Shown: positions 11,440 to 22,692 of the stretch, one piece after another
Position numbering within the stretch: the stretch's first letter is position 1
How the letters are laid out: each line of letters begins with the position of its first letter
Assembly: GCF_902635505.1 (NCBI RefSeq)
Contig: NC_045430.1
Coordinates: forward strand, 558,001 to 622,000
Reading direction: 5' to 3'
DNA from: Sarcophilus harrisii
Taxonomy: Eukaryota > Chordata > Mammalia > Dasyuromorphia > Dasyuridae
Length of the DNA stretch: 64,000 bases
Made by a program: the position numbers and the translations under genes
The notes under the pieces: generated by a model
Database searches by the model: none
Told to the model about the DNA's origin: nothing
Seen by the model: the letters and a program-made list of their open reading frames with translations, nothing else

Positions 11440-13090
11440 ATTTTGATATGTTTAATAAAGCAAAGGCTATATTCCTCTATCCAACAACACTTAATATTTT
11501 TCCAGTTGGTTAGATCTGACTTTATTTGTGTGGAAAGCATTTTATAGTTTTTTTATATGAGTCCTGACTTTCCCTTGGCAGATAGATTCCCAAATATTTT
11601 ATACCAGTGGCAGTTACTTTATATGGAATTTCTCTTTGTATCTCTAACTGTTGGGTTTTGTCAGTGATATATAAGAATGCTGAGCATTTATTTTGGTTTA
11701 TTTTGTATCCTGTAACTTTGCTAAAGTTGTGAATTATTTCTAATAGCTTTTTAGTTGAATTTCTGGCATTCTCTAAGTATACCATCCTATCATCTGCAGA
11801 GAGCCATAATTTGATTTCCTCATTACCTACTCTAATTCCTTTCATTTCTTTCTCAGTTCTTATTGCCAAAGCTAGCATTTGTAACACGATATTGAATCGT
11901 AATGGTGACAGCAGGCAACCTTGTTTCACTCCTGAGCTTATCGGGAATCTAATTTATCCCCATTACATATGATGCTTACTGATGGTGTTAAATAGATGCT
12001 ACTGACTATTTTAAGGAAAAGTCCATTTATTCCTATATTCTTAACTGTTTTTAATAGGAATGGATGTTGAATTTTATCAAATACTTTTTCTTCATATATT
12101 GAGATGATCATATAGTTTTTTGTTAATTTGGTTATTGATATAGTCAATTATGCTAATAGTTTTCAATATTAAAACAGCCCTCATTCCTGGTATAAATCCC
12201 CTCGGTTGTGTGTTATCGGAATGACTTTTTTTAATCCTAATATTTCATTCAAGATTTTAGCATCAATATTCATTAGGAGATTGGTTTATAGTTTTTCTTT
12301 CTCCTCTTCCACCTACCTGGTTTTATTATGACTACAATGTTTGTGTCATAAAAGGGATTTGTGGGTCCTTCATTCCCTATTTTTCAAATAGTTTTATAAC
12401 ATTGATTTATTCTTCTTTAAATGTTTTTAGAATTCACCTTAAATCCATCTGATCTTGGGGTTTTCTTAGGGGAGTTGATTAATAGCTTGTTCTATTTCTT
12501 TTCCTGAAATGGGCTATTTGACAACTTACTTCTTTAATCGGAAGCCTATCTTTTGGAGGTATCATCTATTTCCTTGGTTGTAAATTGATTGGCATAAAAG
12601 TTGGGCAAAAGTAACTCCAAATTATTACTCTAATTTCCTCTTCATTGGTGGAAAGTTCTCCTTTTTCATTTTTCAAGACTAAATTTTCTAATCAATTTAA
12701 AAGGTTTATCTATTTTTTGGTTTTCATATTTCCCTTTTTAGTTTATTTATTAATTCAATAGGTTTTTTACTTTAATTTTATAAATTTCTCCTTTTAATTT
12801 TAAATTTCAAGTTTAAAGTATGTTATTGGCATTTTCAACTTGCTCTTTTCTAGCTTTTAAGTTTAAAACCAATTTATTGAAACTTTCTCTTTCTTTTTTA
12901 TTCAATAACCTCTAAAAATATAAAATCTCCTCTTTTACAGCTTTGGCTGTATCCCATAAATTGGTATTTGTCTCATTTTTTCAATTCTTTCGGGAAATTA
13001 TTAATTGTGCAATGACTTGTATTCTTATAAATGTGACAAAATATTTATGTATTTTTGAAATGAGATCTTTAACAAAACACGGCAGTACAG
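11440..13090 (-). mobile_element. old L1, antisense ORF2 linker and reverse transcriptase
   Basis: Minus-strand reading gives KNIKCCWIEE, KYLGIYLPRESQDSYKKTI, SKVTGYKINQNKCSAFLYIT, then the reverse-transcriptase box GNEEIKLWLSADDRMVYLEN (the FADD motif decayed to SADD), [40 protein letters not shown], and further up the EN-RT linker near 12930-13000. There are many stops and shifts, so it is older than the L1 at 9.5 kb. It keeps five A in the KKLLE codons (11745-11750 region), unlike three younger copies in the window. Confidence 0.9.
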
Positions 13091-13885
13091 ATTTTTTTTT
13101 TCTCCCTTGTATTTCCCTTTCATTCTCTCTTTAGGTTTGTCTTCAACAACTTTTTATTAACTGTAATCAAAGGGTGTCCCTTTTGCTTTCAAATTCTGGT
13201 TTTCTTTGGTCATAAATTCCCATTTGAGGATTTGGCAAAGAACCCAGGCATCTGATCAGGGGAGAGAGGGCAAGTGTTGGACAGGCTGTTTGTAGGAAAA
13301 CAAAAGGGGACTCAAGCATCAGTTAAAAATGGGCCAGGGACTTTGTGTGAAAAAAAAGAACAGAAAAAGAATTCCTGAGCTCAACAAGTTTTCAATCTAA
13401 GGTAAGAACAATCAAATAAAGATCAAGATTCCTGAAATTACGAGTCTGTAGACTTTTCAAACGGTCCCGGACTAGAACCCTTGAACAAGAAATGCTTCTA
13501 GAGGACAGAAGGAAGAGTTTCTCAAGTCTCATCAGGGTATTGAAGGCTACAAAAACCAAGAATTTCAGAGGAGCAATTAAGAAATGGACATCATTAACTC
13601 AACAAATGTCTCAAAAGTTTGAACTATAGATTATTTCTGAGCAACTCTATCATGCTGTAGAAGTTATTGATTGAAATACTAAGAAGTTCAGAACTAGGTA
13701 CTTGATCTCTACTAAGCTTGTTATCTAAAAGACTTAGATGTGAATTTCAATGGTAAAATCTAATTAAGGCAAATAAAAAAAAAAAAAACCAGTGAAGTTT
13801 TAATGGCAGTTTCCATAAAATGTAACAACAGGTAAGTTAAATTTGGAAAATATACATTTAATTACTTCATACATGGAAAAATTAA
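13091..13885. other. unassigned intergenic sequence
   Basis: No gene or repeat can be named here. Short A-runs occur at 13351 and 13778. No open frame of interest is present. Confidence 0.45.
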
Positions 13886-14145
13886 TTACAATTTCTCTCT
13901 CTCTCTCTCCCTCATCCTTTCTTCTTCCCTCCATGCCACCCTTCTGACTCTCTGTTTGTTTTGTTATTGTTTTTTTTTTTTTTTACTTTTTCTCAATCTC
14001 CTTTTCACTCTCTGCCTTGCTTTATTTCTCTCTCTCTGCCTGTCTTTCTGTCTCTTTCTGACTTTTTTTGCTCTTTCTCAGTCTCTTTTTTACTGTCTAG
14101 CTCTTTCTGGCTTACTTTACAATCAATCTCTCCCCCCTCCCCTTC

Positions 14146-14191
<46 letters not shown>

Positions 14192-14236
14192 CAAATTTTT
14201 CAACCTCCCTTTTCCCTACTTCCCTTTCCTAGAGAG
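13886..14236 (+). repeat. CT-rich simple repeat
   Basis: A long pyrimidine tract of CT/TCTC units with imperfect spacers, including an uninterrupted (TC)n run at about 14150-14190. A T run sits at 13969-13984. The two 95-residue open frames across it are low-complexity Leu/Ser/Phe and are not genes. A short (GA)n run at 14318-14333 lies on the other side. Confidence 0.95.
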
Positions 14237-14413
14237 GAAGTAATCCAATGAAAACATGTCAAATCCTTCTAAACTCCTTCCACATTTATCATGCTGCATA
14301 ATAGAAATCAGATAAAAAGAGAGAGAGAGAGAAAGCAAGCAAGCAAACAAGAGGACAAGCTTCATGTTATTCATATACACAAGGATTACAAGCTTTCGCT
14401 ATTACAATCTTCT

Positions 14414-14989
14414 TGTTATCCATAAATGGGGAGTTGCCATCTGGGATAACCTCCCAGCGAGGCGAGACTATTGATTGCCAGGCCATTCGTACCAGTCTTC
14501 CCCAGATAGACACAGAGACGTCACCCACATTAAGGTGACAAACAGCTTTTCTTTATTGGTGTTCTCAGCAGGGGTTAGTGGGAAGCAAGAGTAGGTGTAT
14601 GTATGTCTGAATCCCTCTACATTTCTGAATTCCTTTACATCTCTGCCTCCCTCTACATCTCTGCCTCCCTCTACATCTCTCCACATCTTTCTCAGCTTAT
14701 GGCCTCAAAGCTGCTTATATTTACTCTCCTCTGGGATTACCCTGTGCCTAGCCCACTCAGCACTGTGTAGGTGGATCCAAAAAAGGGAGACACCTGGAGT
14801 CAGTGCTGCATCCTAAAAAAAGATCGAACACCTGTAAGACACAACCTCTTGGCTCACAGGCCGAGCCCCTCTGTACCTCCCGAGTCCACCCCCAGAAGGA
14901 AAGTCTCTGACAATCTGGGTCACCCAGTGATTGACTCTTACTAAAGTTCTCCTCTTCTATCTCTGTGAATGTACCCAGAAACTATAACA
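14414..14989 (-). mobile_element. probable solo LTR of an endogenous retrovirus
   Basis: Read on the minus strand it begins TGTTATAGTTTCTGGG and ends ...GGATAACA, giving short inverted TGTTAT/ATAACA ends about 576 bp apart. It contains a TATA-like 'gtaaatataagcagc' near 14712-14726 and a poly-A signal 'caataaagaaaagctg' near 14549-14564, in the proper U3-R-U5 order. A 20-24 bp 'ctctacatctctgcctccct' unit repeats at about 14630-14680. No clear target duplication was found and no internal retroviral genes adjoin it. Confidence 0.55.
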
Positions 14990-15404
14990 CTGAGGTCTCA
15001 GCTCTCAGTCTGGGCTTGTAGACCACTCTGGAGCTGACCGCTGGCTGGAGGAGAAAAATTCTGAGGGTTCAGTTAGATGATGAAGATACTGAGCCTATGG
15101 AGAATAAATGAATCACCCATAATCACAGAGATTATAAAATTCAGAGTAGAAATGGAACCCAGTCGTTCTCTCTCCAGGCAATCCTCTCCCACCCTGCCAC
15201 TCTTTTTATCATGAGGTACCACAGACAATCACCAGCGCCCACTTTTTTCAGGACACTTCAGTTAGTCGCCTCACTCAGGATCCCGAAGCTTTTGTTTCAG
15301 AGCGGGAAGTCAGAGCTAAAATTTTAGAATACTGGCGTTTCCAACTTCAAGAATCTTTGAATTGAAGGTGTTTCCACAAAAAGGAAATGTTCCTTGTTAA
15401 ATTA
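14990..15404 (-). repeat. intergenic DNA with an antisense MIR
   Basis: At about 15070-15220 the words 'tgaatcacccataatcacag' and 'aaattcagagtagaaatgg' follow the antisense MIR order ('gtgacttgcccaaggtcacacag..gagctggaatttgaacc'). The rest has no recognisable content. Confidence 0.5.
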
Positions 15405-15553
15405 TTATTATTTTTTGGCGAGGCGATTGGGGTTAAGTGACTTGGTCAGGGTCACAGGGTTAGAAAGTGTTGAGTGTCTGAGGCCAGATTTGAACTCAGT
15501 TTCCCCTGATTTCAAGGCCAGTGCTCTATCTCCTGTTCTATCTAGTTGCCCCA
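15405..15553 (-). repeat. marsupial tRNA-derived SINE (WSINE1-like)
   Basis: Antisense copy: 'ggcgattggggttaagtgac', 'ggtcagggtcacagggttag', 'tctgaggccagatttgaact' and 'ctatctagttgcccc'. In sense it begins GGGGCAACTAGAT.. and carries the 'gagttcaaat'-type B-box. Confidence 0.85.
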
Positions 15554-15862
15554 AGAAAGAACAATTCTTAAAGTTGGAGCGGATTTCTGCTTCTCTTCAG
15601 TTCCTACAATGCAAAGTTTCATTTTCTTGGTGACTCTTTTTGTATCAGCACTTGGAATCGGTGGCTCTGAAAACTGAGAAATCTGAGCAGTTACTCGCAT
15701 TGGCAAAAGATAACAGACTGTTTAATGGTATCAGCTTTATTGAGGGAGTCATAAGCAATGACTGAAATAGTAAGACAGGACTGAAGTAAATGGGAGGGAA
15801 GATTCTCAGGAGAAGCAGCTCAGAGAAAGTTTGAAAATCTAGGCCAGCCCAAGATAATTCAT
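15554..15862. other. unassigned flank of the L1 at 15.9 kb
   Basis: About 300 bp of non-repetitive sequence with no gene seen. It holds the left copy of the L1 target duplication at its right edge. Confidence 0.4.
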
Positions 15863-15881
15863 GAAAATAAGCCTTGAGGAG
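15863..15881 (+). repeat. left target-site duplication of L1 at 15882-18451
   Basis: GAAAATAAGCCTTGAGGAG is identical to 18452-18470 (19 of 19). Both copies abut the L1 ends. The last G may belong to the L1. Confidence 0.97.
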
Positions 15882-18451
15882 ATAATACACTATGATCAAG
15901 TAGGATTTATACCAGGAATGCAGGGCTGGTTCAATATTAGGAAAACTATCAATATAATTGGCCATGTTAATAACCAAATTAACAAAAACCATATGATCAT
16001 CTCAATAGATGTAGAAAAAGCATTTGATAAAATCCAACATCCATTCCTATTAAAAACACTTGAAAGTATAGGAATAAATGGACTTTTCCTTAAAATAATC
16101 AGCAGCATCTATTTAAAACCATCAGTAAGCATCATATGTAATGGAGACAAACTGCAACCATTCCCAATAAGATCTGGAGTGAAACAGGGTTGCCCACTAT
16201 CACGGTTACTATTTAATATTGTATTAGAAACACTAGCTATAGCAATAAGAGCTGAGAAAAAGATTAAAGGAATAAGAATAGGCAATGAGGAAGCCAAATT
16301 ATCACTCTTTGCCGATGACATGATGGTATACTTAGAGAACCCCAGAGATTCTGCTAAAAGTTATTAGAAATAATCCACAACTTTAGCAAAGTTGCTGGTT
16401 ATAAAATAAACCCACATAAGTCATCAGCATGCTTATATATCACTAACAGAATCCAACAGTCAGAGTTACAAAGAGAAATTCCATTTAAAGTAACTACTGA
16501 TAATATAAAATATTTAGGAATCTATCTGCCAAGGGAAAATCAGAAACTTTATGAGCAAAATTACAGACCACTTTTCACACAAATTAAATCTGATCTAACC
16601 AATTGGAAAAATATTAAATGCTCTTGGATAGGGCGAGCAAATATAATAAAGATGACAATATTACCTAAACTAATCTATTTATTTAGCCTATACCAATCAG
16701 ACTCCCAAAAACTATTTTAATGACCTAGGAAAAATAACAACAAAGTTCATATGGAAAAACAAAAGGTCAAGAATTTCAAGGAATTAATGAAAAAAAATCA
16801 AATGATGGTGGCTTAGCTGTACCAGATCTAAAATTATATTATAGAGCAGCAGTTACCAAAACTATTTGGTATTGGCTAAGGAATAGATTAGTTGATCAGT
16901 GGAATAGATTAGGTTCAAGGGACAAAACAGTCAACAAATATAGCAACCTAATCTTTGACAAACCCAAAGATCCCATCTTTTGGGATAAGAACTTACTGTT
17001 TGATAAAAATTGCTGGGAAAATTGGAAACTAATATGGCAGAAACTAGGCATTGATCCACACTTAACGCCGTACAACAAGATAAGGTCAAAATGGGTTCAT
17101 GACCTAGGCATAAAGAATGAAATTATCAATAAATTAGAGGAACATAGGATAGTTTACCTCTCAGACCTGTGGAAGGGGAAGGTCTTTATGACCAAAGCAG
17201 AACTAGAGATCATTACTGATCACAAAATAGAAAATTTCGATTATACCAAAATGAAAAGTTTTTGTACAAACAAAACTAATGCAGACAAGATTAGAAGGGA
17301 AGCAATAAACTGGGAAAATATTTTTACAGTCAAAGGTTCTGATAAAGGCCTCATTTCCAAAATATATAGAGAATTAACTCTAATTTATAAAAAATCAAGC
17401 CATTCTCCAATTGAAAAATGGTCAAAGGATATGAACAGACAATTCTCAGATGAAGAAATTGAAACTATTTCTAGTCATATGAAAAGATGCTCCAAGTCAT
17501 TATTAATCAGAGAAATGCAAATTAAGACAACTCTAAGATACCACTACACACCTGTCAGATTGGCTAAGATGACAGGAAAAATAATGATGATTGTTGGAGG
17601 GATGCGGGAAAACTGGGACAATGATGCATTGTTGGTGGAGTTGTGAACGAATCCAACCATTCTGGAGAAGTAGTTTGGAACTATGCTCAAAAAGTTATCA
17701 AACTGTGCATACCCTTTGATCTAGCAGTGTTACTACTGGGATTATATCCCAAAGAGATTATAAAGACGGAAAGGGACCTGTATGTGCACGAATGTTTGGG
17801 CAGCCCTTTTGTAGTGGCTAGAAACTGGAAACTGAATGGATGCCCATCAGTTGGAGAATGGCTGAATAAATTGTGGTATATGAAAATTATGGAATATTAC
17901 TGTTCTGTAAGAAATGACCAACAGGATGATTTCAGAAAGGCCTGAGAGACTTACACGAACTGATGCTAAGTGAAATGAGCAGGACCAGGAGATCATTATA
18001 TACTTCAACAACAATACTAGATGATGACCAGTTCTGATGGATCAGGCCATCCTCAGCAACGAGATCAACCAAATCATTTCTAATGGAGCAGTAATGAACT
18101 GAACTAGCTATGCCCAGAAAAATAACTCTGGGAGATGACTAAAACCATTACATTGAATTCCCAATCCCTATATTTATGACACATGCATTTTGATTTCCTT
18201 CACAAGCTAATTGTACAATAATTCAGAGTCTGATTCTTTTTGTACAGCAAAATAATGTTTTAGTCATGTATACTTATTGTGTATCTAAGTTATATTTTAA
18301 TATATTTAACATCCACTGGTCATCCTGCCATCTAGGGAGGGTAAGAGGTGAAAAATTGGAACAAGAGGTTTGGCAATTGTTAATGCTGTAAAGTTACCCA
18401 TGTATATATCCTGTAAATAAAAGGCTATTAAATAAAAAAAAAAAAGAAAAA
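15882..18451 (+). mobile_element. L1, 5'-truncated, ORF2 from the RT domain to the 3'UTR
   Basis: This is the longest L1 copy in the window. It starts within the reverse-transcriptase domain at [18 protein letters not shown] and keeps [31 protein letters not shown] and [11 protein letters not shown] (16309-16340). The frame stops at 16365 at the four-A site shared with two other copies. Further small indels follow (for example near 16690-16720 and 16780-16800). The C-terminal region resumes at 17188-17646 and 17643-17945, with a frame slip before the CWRGCGKTGT-like segment. A type A 3'UTR and 'aataaaaggctattaaataa' lead to an A-rich tail. The perfect duplication argues for a fairly recent insertion, and the several frame lesions mean it is dead. 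Confidence 0.96.
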
Positions 18452-18469
18452 GAAAATAAGCCTTGAGGA

Positions 18470-18580
18470 GCAGCGAGGCGGTGCAGTGGATAGATCACCA
18501 GCCCTGAAGTCAAGAGGACCTGAGTTCAAATTTGATCTTAGACACTTTATATTTCCTAGCTAAGTGACCTCAGCAAAAAG
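18470..18580 (+). repeat. marsupial tRNA-derived SINE (WSINE1-like)
   Basis: Sense copy: 'gcagcgaggcggtgcagtgg', 'atagatcaccagccctgaag', 'gacctgagttcaaatttgat', 'tttcctagctaagtgacctc'. The L1 at 15.9 kb inserted immediately at its 5' end. Confidence 0.85.
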
Positions 18581-19800
18581 AAAAAAAAATCTTGCAACTG
18601 AGTGTTCCTTTTCCCCTCATCTCCAATCCCTTAATGATCTTGTTGAATTCTTAATCTATCTCTCTCAGAATCTGCAAAAGTTTCTCACTTAAGTTGCTCT
18701 AAGCTGTAATTTTTTCCCTTATTTTTGGACATACTCATGAGTAATGAGTAATGCTAATTGGGTATTATCATTAATCAATCAAAATCGATGATGATGATTT
18801 ATGCCTGTGAAGAATGTTCAGTGAGACTTCTGAGAACCCATGAAGTCAATAATCCCTGTGACAGGATAATCACGACTCTGGAGGAAGACAGAATTTGAGT
18901 CTATAACTAATTTCTGTCTACCTTCTCTTATGTCTGTCGTCTGAATCGTAGAGCCCAGTTTTGACTGGTGAGTGTGTTCCTCCATCTGATTCTTAGAATC
19001 AGAGATTCAGAAGCTGAGCATCACTTCCCTTCTGAAGATAAAAAGGAAGGCAGAGTAGGATCCAAATGCTCTATTTGTTGCCCCAAGGAAGCACTTTAGA
19101 GAAGACTCTTGACATTTTCCCTCAGAATCTTAATAAAACACCATCTTTGTGGAGACCTTCTTTCATAGTCCTAGGCACACTGCTAACATAACGGTATTAC
19201 AGTGTTCCCCATTAGTCTTCTTAATTGTGATGCCTCTTGTAATCCCTCGTATCCATCCTGCCAAGTATGTTTTTAGTACCGAATCATACTTTTGTCCAAT
19301 CTGTGCCATTTTATTTTACAGATCCACAGACTGCAGGGTCCCGAATGTTTCTTTCATTCCATTTGTAATTCTTGTCGATTGATAGACAGAGGGGTAAGTA
19401 ATCAGGAAAGTCATCAAGTCAACCTTCAGAAAGAGGGGGGAAATGAAAACACAATATGGGTGACCTCAATCATTTCAGAAAAATGACATGTAAAATCCCT
19501 TCTACTTTGCCATCCTTAAATAGATTCTTTCTTCATCAGTTGTGAAACTTTCTAAAAGTTCATCTTTCCTTTTTTCCCTTGAACCAAGATTCTAATACAT
19601 CCACACGGTATTCATGTTGCTTTATGAATGGCGAATGGCTGGCAAAAAGAACTTCTGTTGTCTTGACTTCCCATCCTTTGAAAAGCATTTGAACTGCACT
19701 ACAATATCAGTGTGATGCTTCTCATTGGCCACGTATCCTTTCCTAAAAGGCCTGAATACCGAAGTCCAATTTCTACTTACAGAGAGATCCTTGGATTGGA
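18581..19800. other. unassigned intergenic sequence
   Basis: No gene is recognised. A polyadenylation-like 'cttaataaaacaccatcttt' at 19129-19148 hints at an old LTR, but no ends can be drawn. Short open frames at 19149-19486 and 19622-19858 have no domain signature. Confidence 0.4.
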
Positions 19801-19809
19801 AAGTCACTT

Positions 19810-20600
19810 CCGGTGAGTGACAACTTGGTGTCATTAAGCGTCTTTTCTTTTCAGCCAATCTCTGCAGTTTATTTACTTCTAGTTGGGAGATGGAACTAGT
19901 GAGATTTCCCTGGAACCATGATTAATATTTCCCCATCAGTTTTGAAATGAGATGACTGTGACTCTGCCGAGGCCACTGCGTGATGGAAATAAAAACGGCC
20001 TATTGGGAAGTGAACCACCTAGTAGACTTTCTTATATCTGTCAGTCTTCCCTGCTTCAGTTCATGTCTCTTCGTCCTCTGGGGAAGCATTATTTTCATGG
20101 AAAATTTCTTGTCTTGTGTAAGGCTAGATTAATTTTTTTTAATTCAAAATCATATTCAAAGTAATCGAGATAGAATCATAGCAATGTGCCCGATTGTGTA
20201 AATATGAACAATAGTATATACTGGAAGAGTATGTCCAGGTGCTTGGGGGAAAGCTAGGGGGTAGATTTTCTTTTGGAGTTTGTTGTTAAAGGACAGGTCA
20301 GTTCTCCAAAAGCCTCCACAGCTGTGGATCATAGCATCTGAAGGAGTCGCGGGCAGCCTTTTCTGACACAGGTGTTGCAGATTGGGCATGAGACAAATTG
20401 GAGGCAGAGGGAGGAGGAGAGAGGTCAGACCGGGAGATGTCAGAGAACAGCAACTGCCTCAGTCTCCTTGTATCATCCTCTCCCAAGAGGAGATCCCTTC
20501 TAGATTGGATTTCCAACAGCCACCGCTGGGTGGCTCCCGTGTGTTCCAGCAGCTCTCCCTTGTAGTCCACCATATGGCACCTGAACCCGGGGTGAGAATT
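19810..20600 (+). repeat. duplicated block, copy 1 (segments A, C, B)
   Basis: Three successive segments recur further on. Segment A (about 19815-20100) shares 'ctttcttttcagccaatctct' and the following 250 bp with 21317-21577. Segment C (about 20100-20280) shares 'gacagaatcatggaaatgtg'-type words with 22490-22690. Segment B (about 20281-20580) shares 'gcctccacagctgtggatca', 'agcatctgaaggag' and 'gtcagagaacagca' with 21003-21300. I estimate 70-80% identity by eye. The frames across segment B are not conserved between copies, so it is probably not coding. It may be an LTR-type element, but I cannot assign a family. Confidence 0.65.
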
Positions 20601-20874
20601 GCAAGAAGCACTAGAGCTGTTCGTGAGGAGGGTCCTTCCAGAATTAAGGTAGAAGAGTACTGGTAAGAATTTTGTATTCGGGTAACGAAACGGGCCAACA
20701 CATCAAAGGGCCGGGCTTGGAGACCGATGAGACACTTCAATGCTTGTCCTGACCACAGTCCTCTTCTCCATTTGAGAACTTGCCTCTGTGATATTTGACA
20801 AGATCAGCACCTGCTGCAACCATCCAGAAGTGACAGTGCTGCTTACATTCCTCAGTGTGCGTACCGTGCTGGAG

Positions 20875-20912
<38 letters not shown>

Positions 20913-21000
20913 ATAACAGCAAAAAACCAACAAACCAACAACAACAACAACAACAACAAAAAACAAAAAACAAACAAACAAAAAAAAAAAAACGGGGAAT
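20601..21000. repeat. spacer with a 34-base poly-G run and A-rich CAA repeat
   Basis: Between the two B segments lies unassigned sequence. It contains an uninterrupted G run at 20878-20911, a 'caacaacaacaa' run at about 20936-20958 and an A-rich tract to 20993. Long open frames here come from these tracts (poly-Gly/poly-Pro, poly-Gln) and are not genes. Confidence 0.8.
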
Positions 21001-21002
21001 TG

Positions 21003-21577
21003 TTCAGGGACAGGTCAATTCCCCGAGAGCCTCCACAGCTGTGGATCACAGCATCTGAAGGAGCTGCAGAGCAGCCTTTGCTGACTCAGATGTCGGGGAC
21101 TGGGAATGAGATAAGTTGGAGGCAGAGGGAAGAGGAGGGAGGTGAGACAATACAACGGCTTCTCAGTCAGAGAAGTCAGAGAACAGCAGCTGCCTCCCAG
21201 TTTCCTTGTTCCATCCGCTCAGGAGAGGAGATCCATTCTGGGTTGGACCTTCAGCAGCCACTGTCAGGCGGCTCCCAGGTATTCCAACAGAAAGTCTCTC
21301 CTTAGTGAGGGACACCCTCAGTCATTTCCAATAAACGTGTGGCTTTCTTTTCAGCCAATCTCTGAAATTATTCACTTCCAGTTAGGAGACTGAATTAATG
21401 GACGAGATTCTACCTTGTTTCTCCTGGAACCGTAATTACAATTTCTCTAGAAATTTAGATATGAGAGGACTCCAACTTTCCTGAGGTCCCAGAGTGATGG
21501 AAAGGAAAGCGGCACATGGGAGTGGAATCACAAAGGTAAGGTTTTTTTTATTCCTATCAGACGTCCTGGCTTGGCTT
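21003..21577 (+). repeat. duplicated block, copy 2 (segments B, A)
   Basis: Segment B at 21003-21300 and segment A at about 21317-21577 correspond to 20281-20580 and 19815-20070. 'Ccaataaacgtgtggctttc' (21328-21347) between B and A looks like a polyadenylation signal plus R region. This would fit B being the U3 of an LTR and A the start of internal sequence. Copy 2 is cut at 21577 by another LTR and continues at 22490. Confidence 0.6.
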
Positions 21578-22458
21578 TGTGTGGAATAGAGAGATTGGAT
21601 GTGCGTTTAAGATTTGGGATGGAAATTGTTGAATCGTGCAAGTATTGCCGTTACAGATGTCTGGAAATTTGTATGTGGGATCACGATTTGATGCGTTAGC
21701 TCTGAAATCCTTTCTTCTTGCTCTGGCAGATTGTTCTCCCATAGCCTGTTTTTAGGAAATCTCCAAGATACAGCTTGGCACCGGCAGTCTCCAGCCCCGT
21801 AACCCCAGTTTCTTAGTTGCTATCCCGACATTCTCAAAGGACGCTGCCGTTTTGAGGTTCTTAGTTCTTTGAGCCTCTAAAGTCCGGGGTGTGCCTGCCT
21901 TTATGGTCTAATTGTGCCTATTCTGCTCTGAAATCTTTTCTGGATCCCGGTAGCAGTTCCTGTTCTATGAGAGGGGACAAGTAGAGGTACTCCAGGCCCC
22001 ACTCTTTCCCTCCTTTGGAATCCTTGACAGACTCGGGGTTCCCTTCCTAGCATGGGGCTGTCTCAAGCACCGCTACTCCCTATGTGAGCAGAAGCCGAGT
22101 TAAGCGCACAAATGAGTGCAGAGCATCTAACACAGCGAACCGTCCATCTCAGACTGGATTCTACAGAAACCTTCCATTCCAATCTGTCCAGATAGCAACG
22201 ACCAATTAGATGCCTCCCCCTGCCCTTCTCGATGCTCTCTTACTTGTGCTGTCATCTCTTGTGTAAGAGCTGTGTCTCATTGCTACTTCTTTAGCCCTCC
22301 TACCACAAGCTTTCTGTTTCCTCCCCCCTCTCCCACCCTACACACCTTGTGGTGGAAGAGGTTTCATCCTCTGGAGGTTTTAATAAACAATCTTTCTGCT
22401 TTCTACAGAGTGATCTCTGAGTAGTCATTTTGGGTAAGGGTCTTGTACATCTCTCACA
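21578..22458 (+). mobile_element. probable solo LTR inserted in the duplicated block
   Basis: Starts TGTGTGGAATAG and ends ATCTCTCACA, so it has imperfect inverted ends. A poly-A signal 'ggttttaataaacaatcttt' lies at about 22377-22396, followed by about 65 bp of U5-like sequence with 'agtgatctctgagtagtcat'. The flanks on either side align with adjacent parts of copy 1 (about 20065 and 20070), which shows it is an insertion of about 880 bp. No internal retroviral genes are present. The target duplication is not clear. Confidence 0.6.
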
Positions 22459-22692
22459 TGTCGATGCCTTGTAGTCTTTCGGAGTTGTCATTTTCCCGCA
22501 AAATCTCTTCTCTTGGGGGATGCTACTTTAAATTTTACAAACTCAAATTTACCCAAAGTAAAGGAGACAGAATCATGGAAATGTGCCTGGGTCCCAAGAG
22601 CAGTGATTATTGACTCCTAGAATGATTTCCAGATTCCTGGGAGGAAGCCCGGTGATAAGTTTTCTTTTGAACTTTCTTAATGCCTTATGAAG
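22459..22692 (+). repeat. duplicated block, copy 2 continued (segment C)
   Basis: 'Aaaatctcttctcttggggg', 'gagacagaatcatggaaatgt' and 'ggtgataagttttcttttg' align with 20098-20280 of copy 1 in the same order. Homology stops where segment B would be expected. Confidence 0.6.

Noticed and set aside
13956-14251. Two overlapping 95-96 residue open frames
   Set aside because: They lie wholly in a CT simple repeat and are Leu/Ser/Phe low complexity.
20298-20740. 91-94 residue frames on both strands in segment B
   Set aside because: Frames are not conserved in the second copy at 21003-21300, so coding is unlikely.
20703-21058. Frames with poly-Pro, poly-Gly or poly-Gln
   Set aside because: Created by the poly-G and CAA/A-rich runs.
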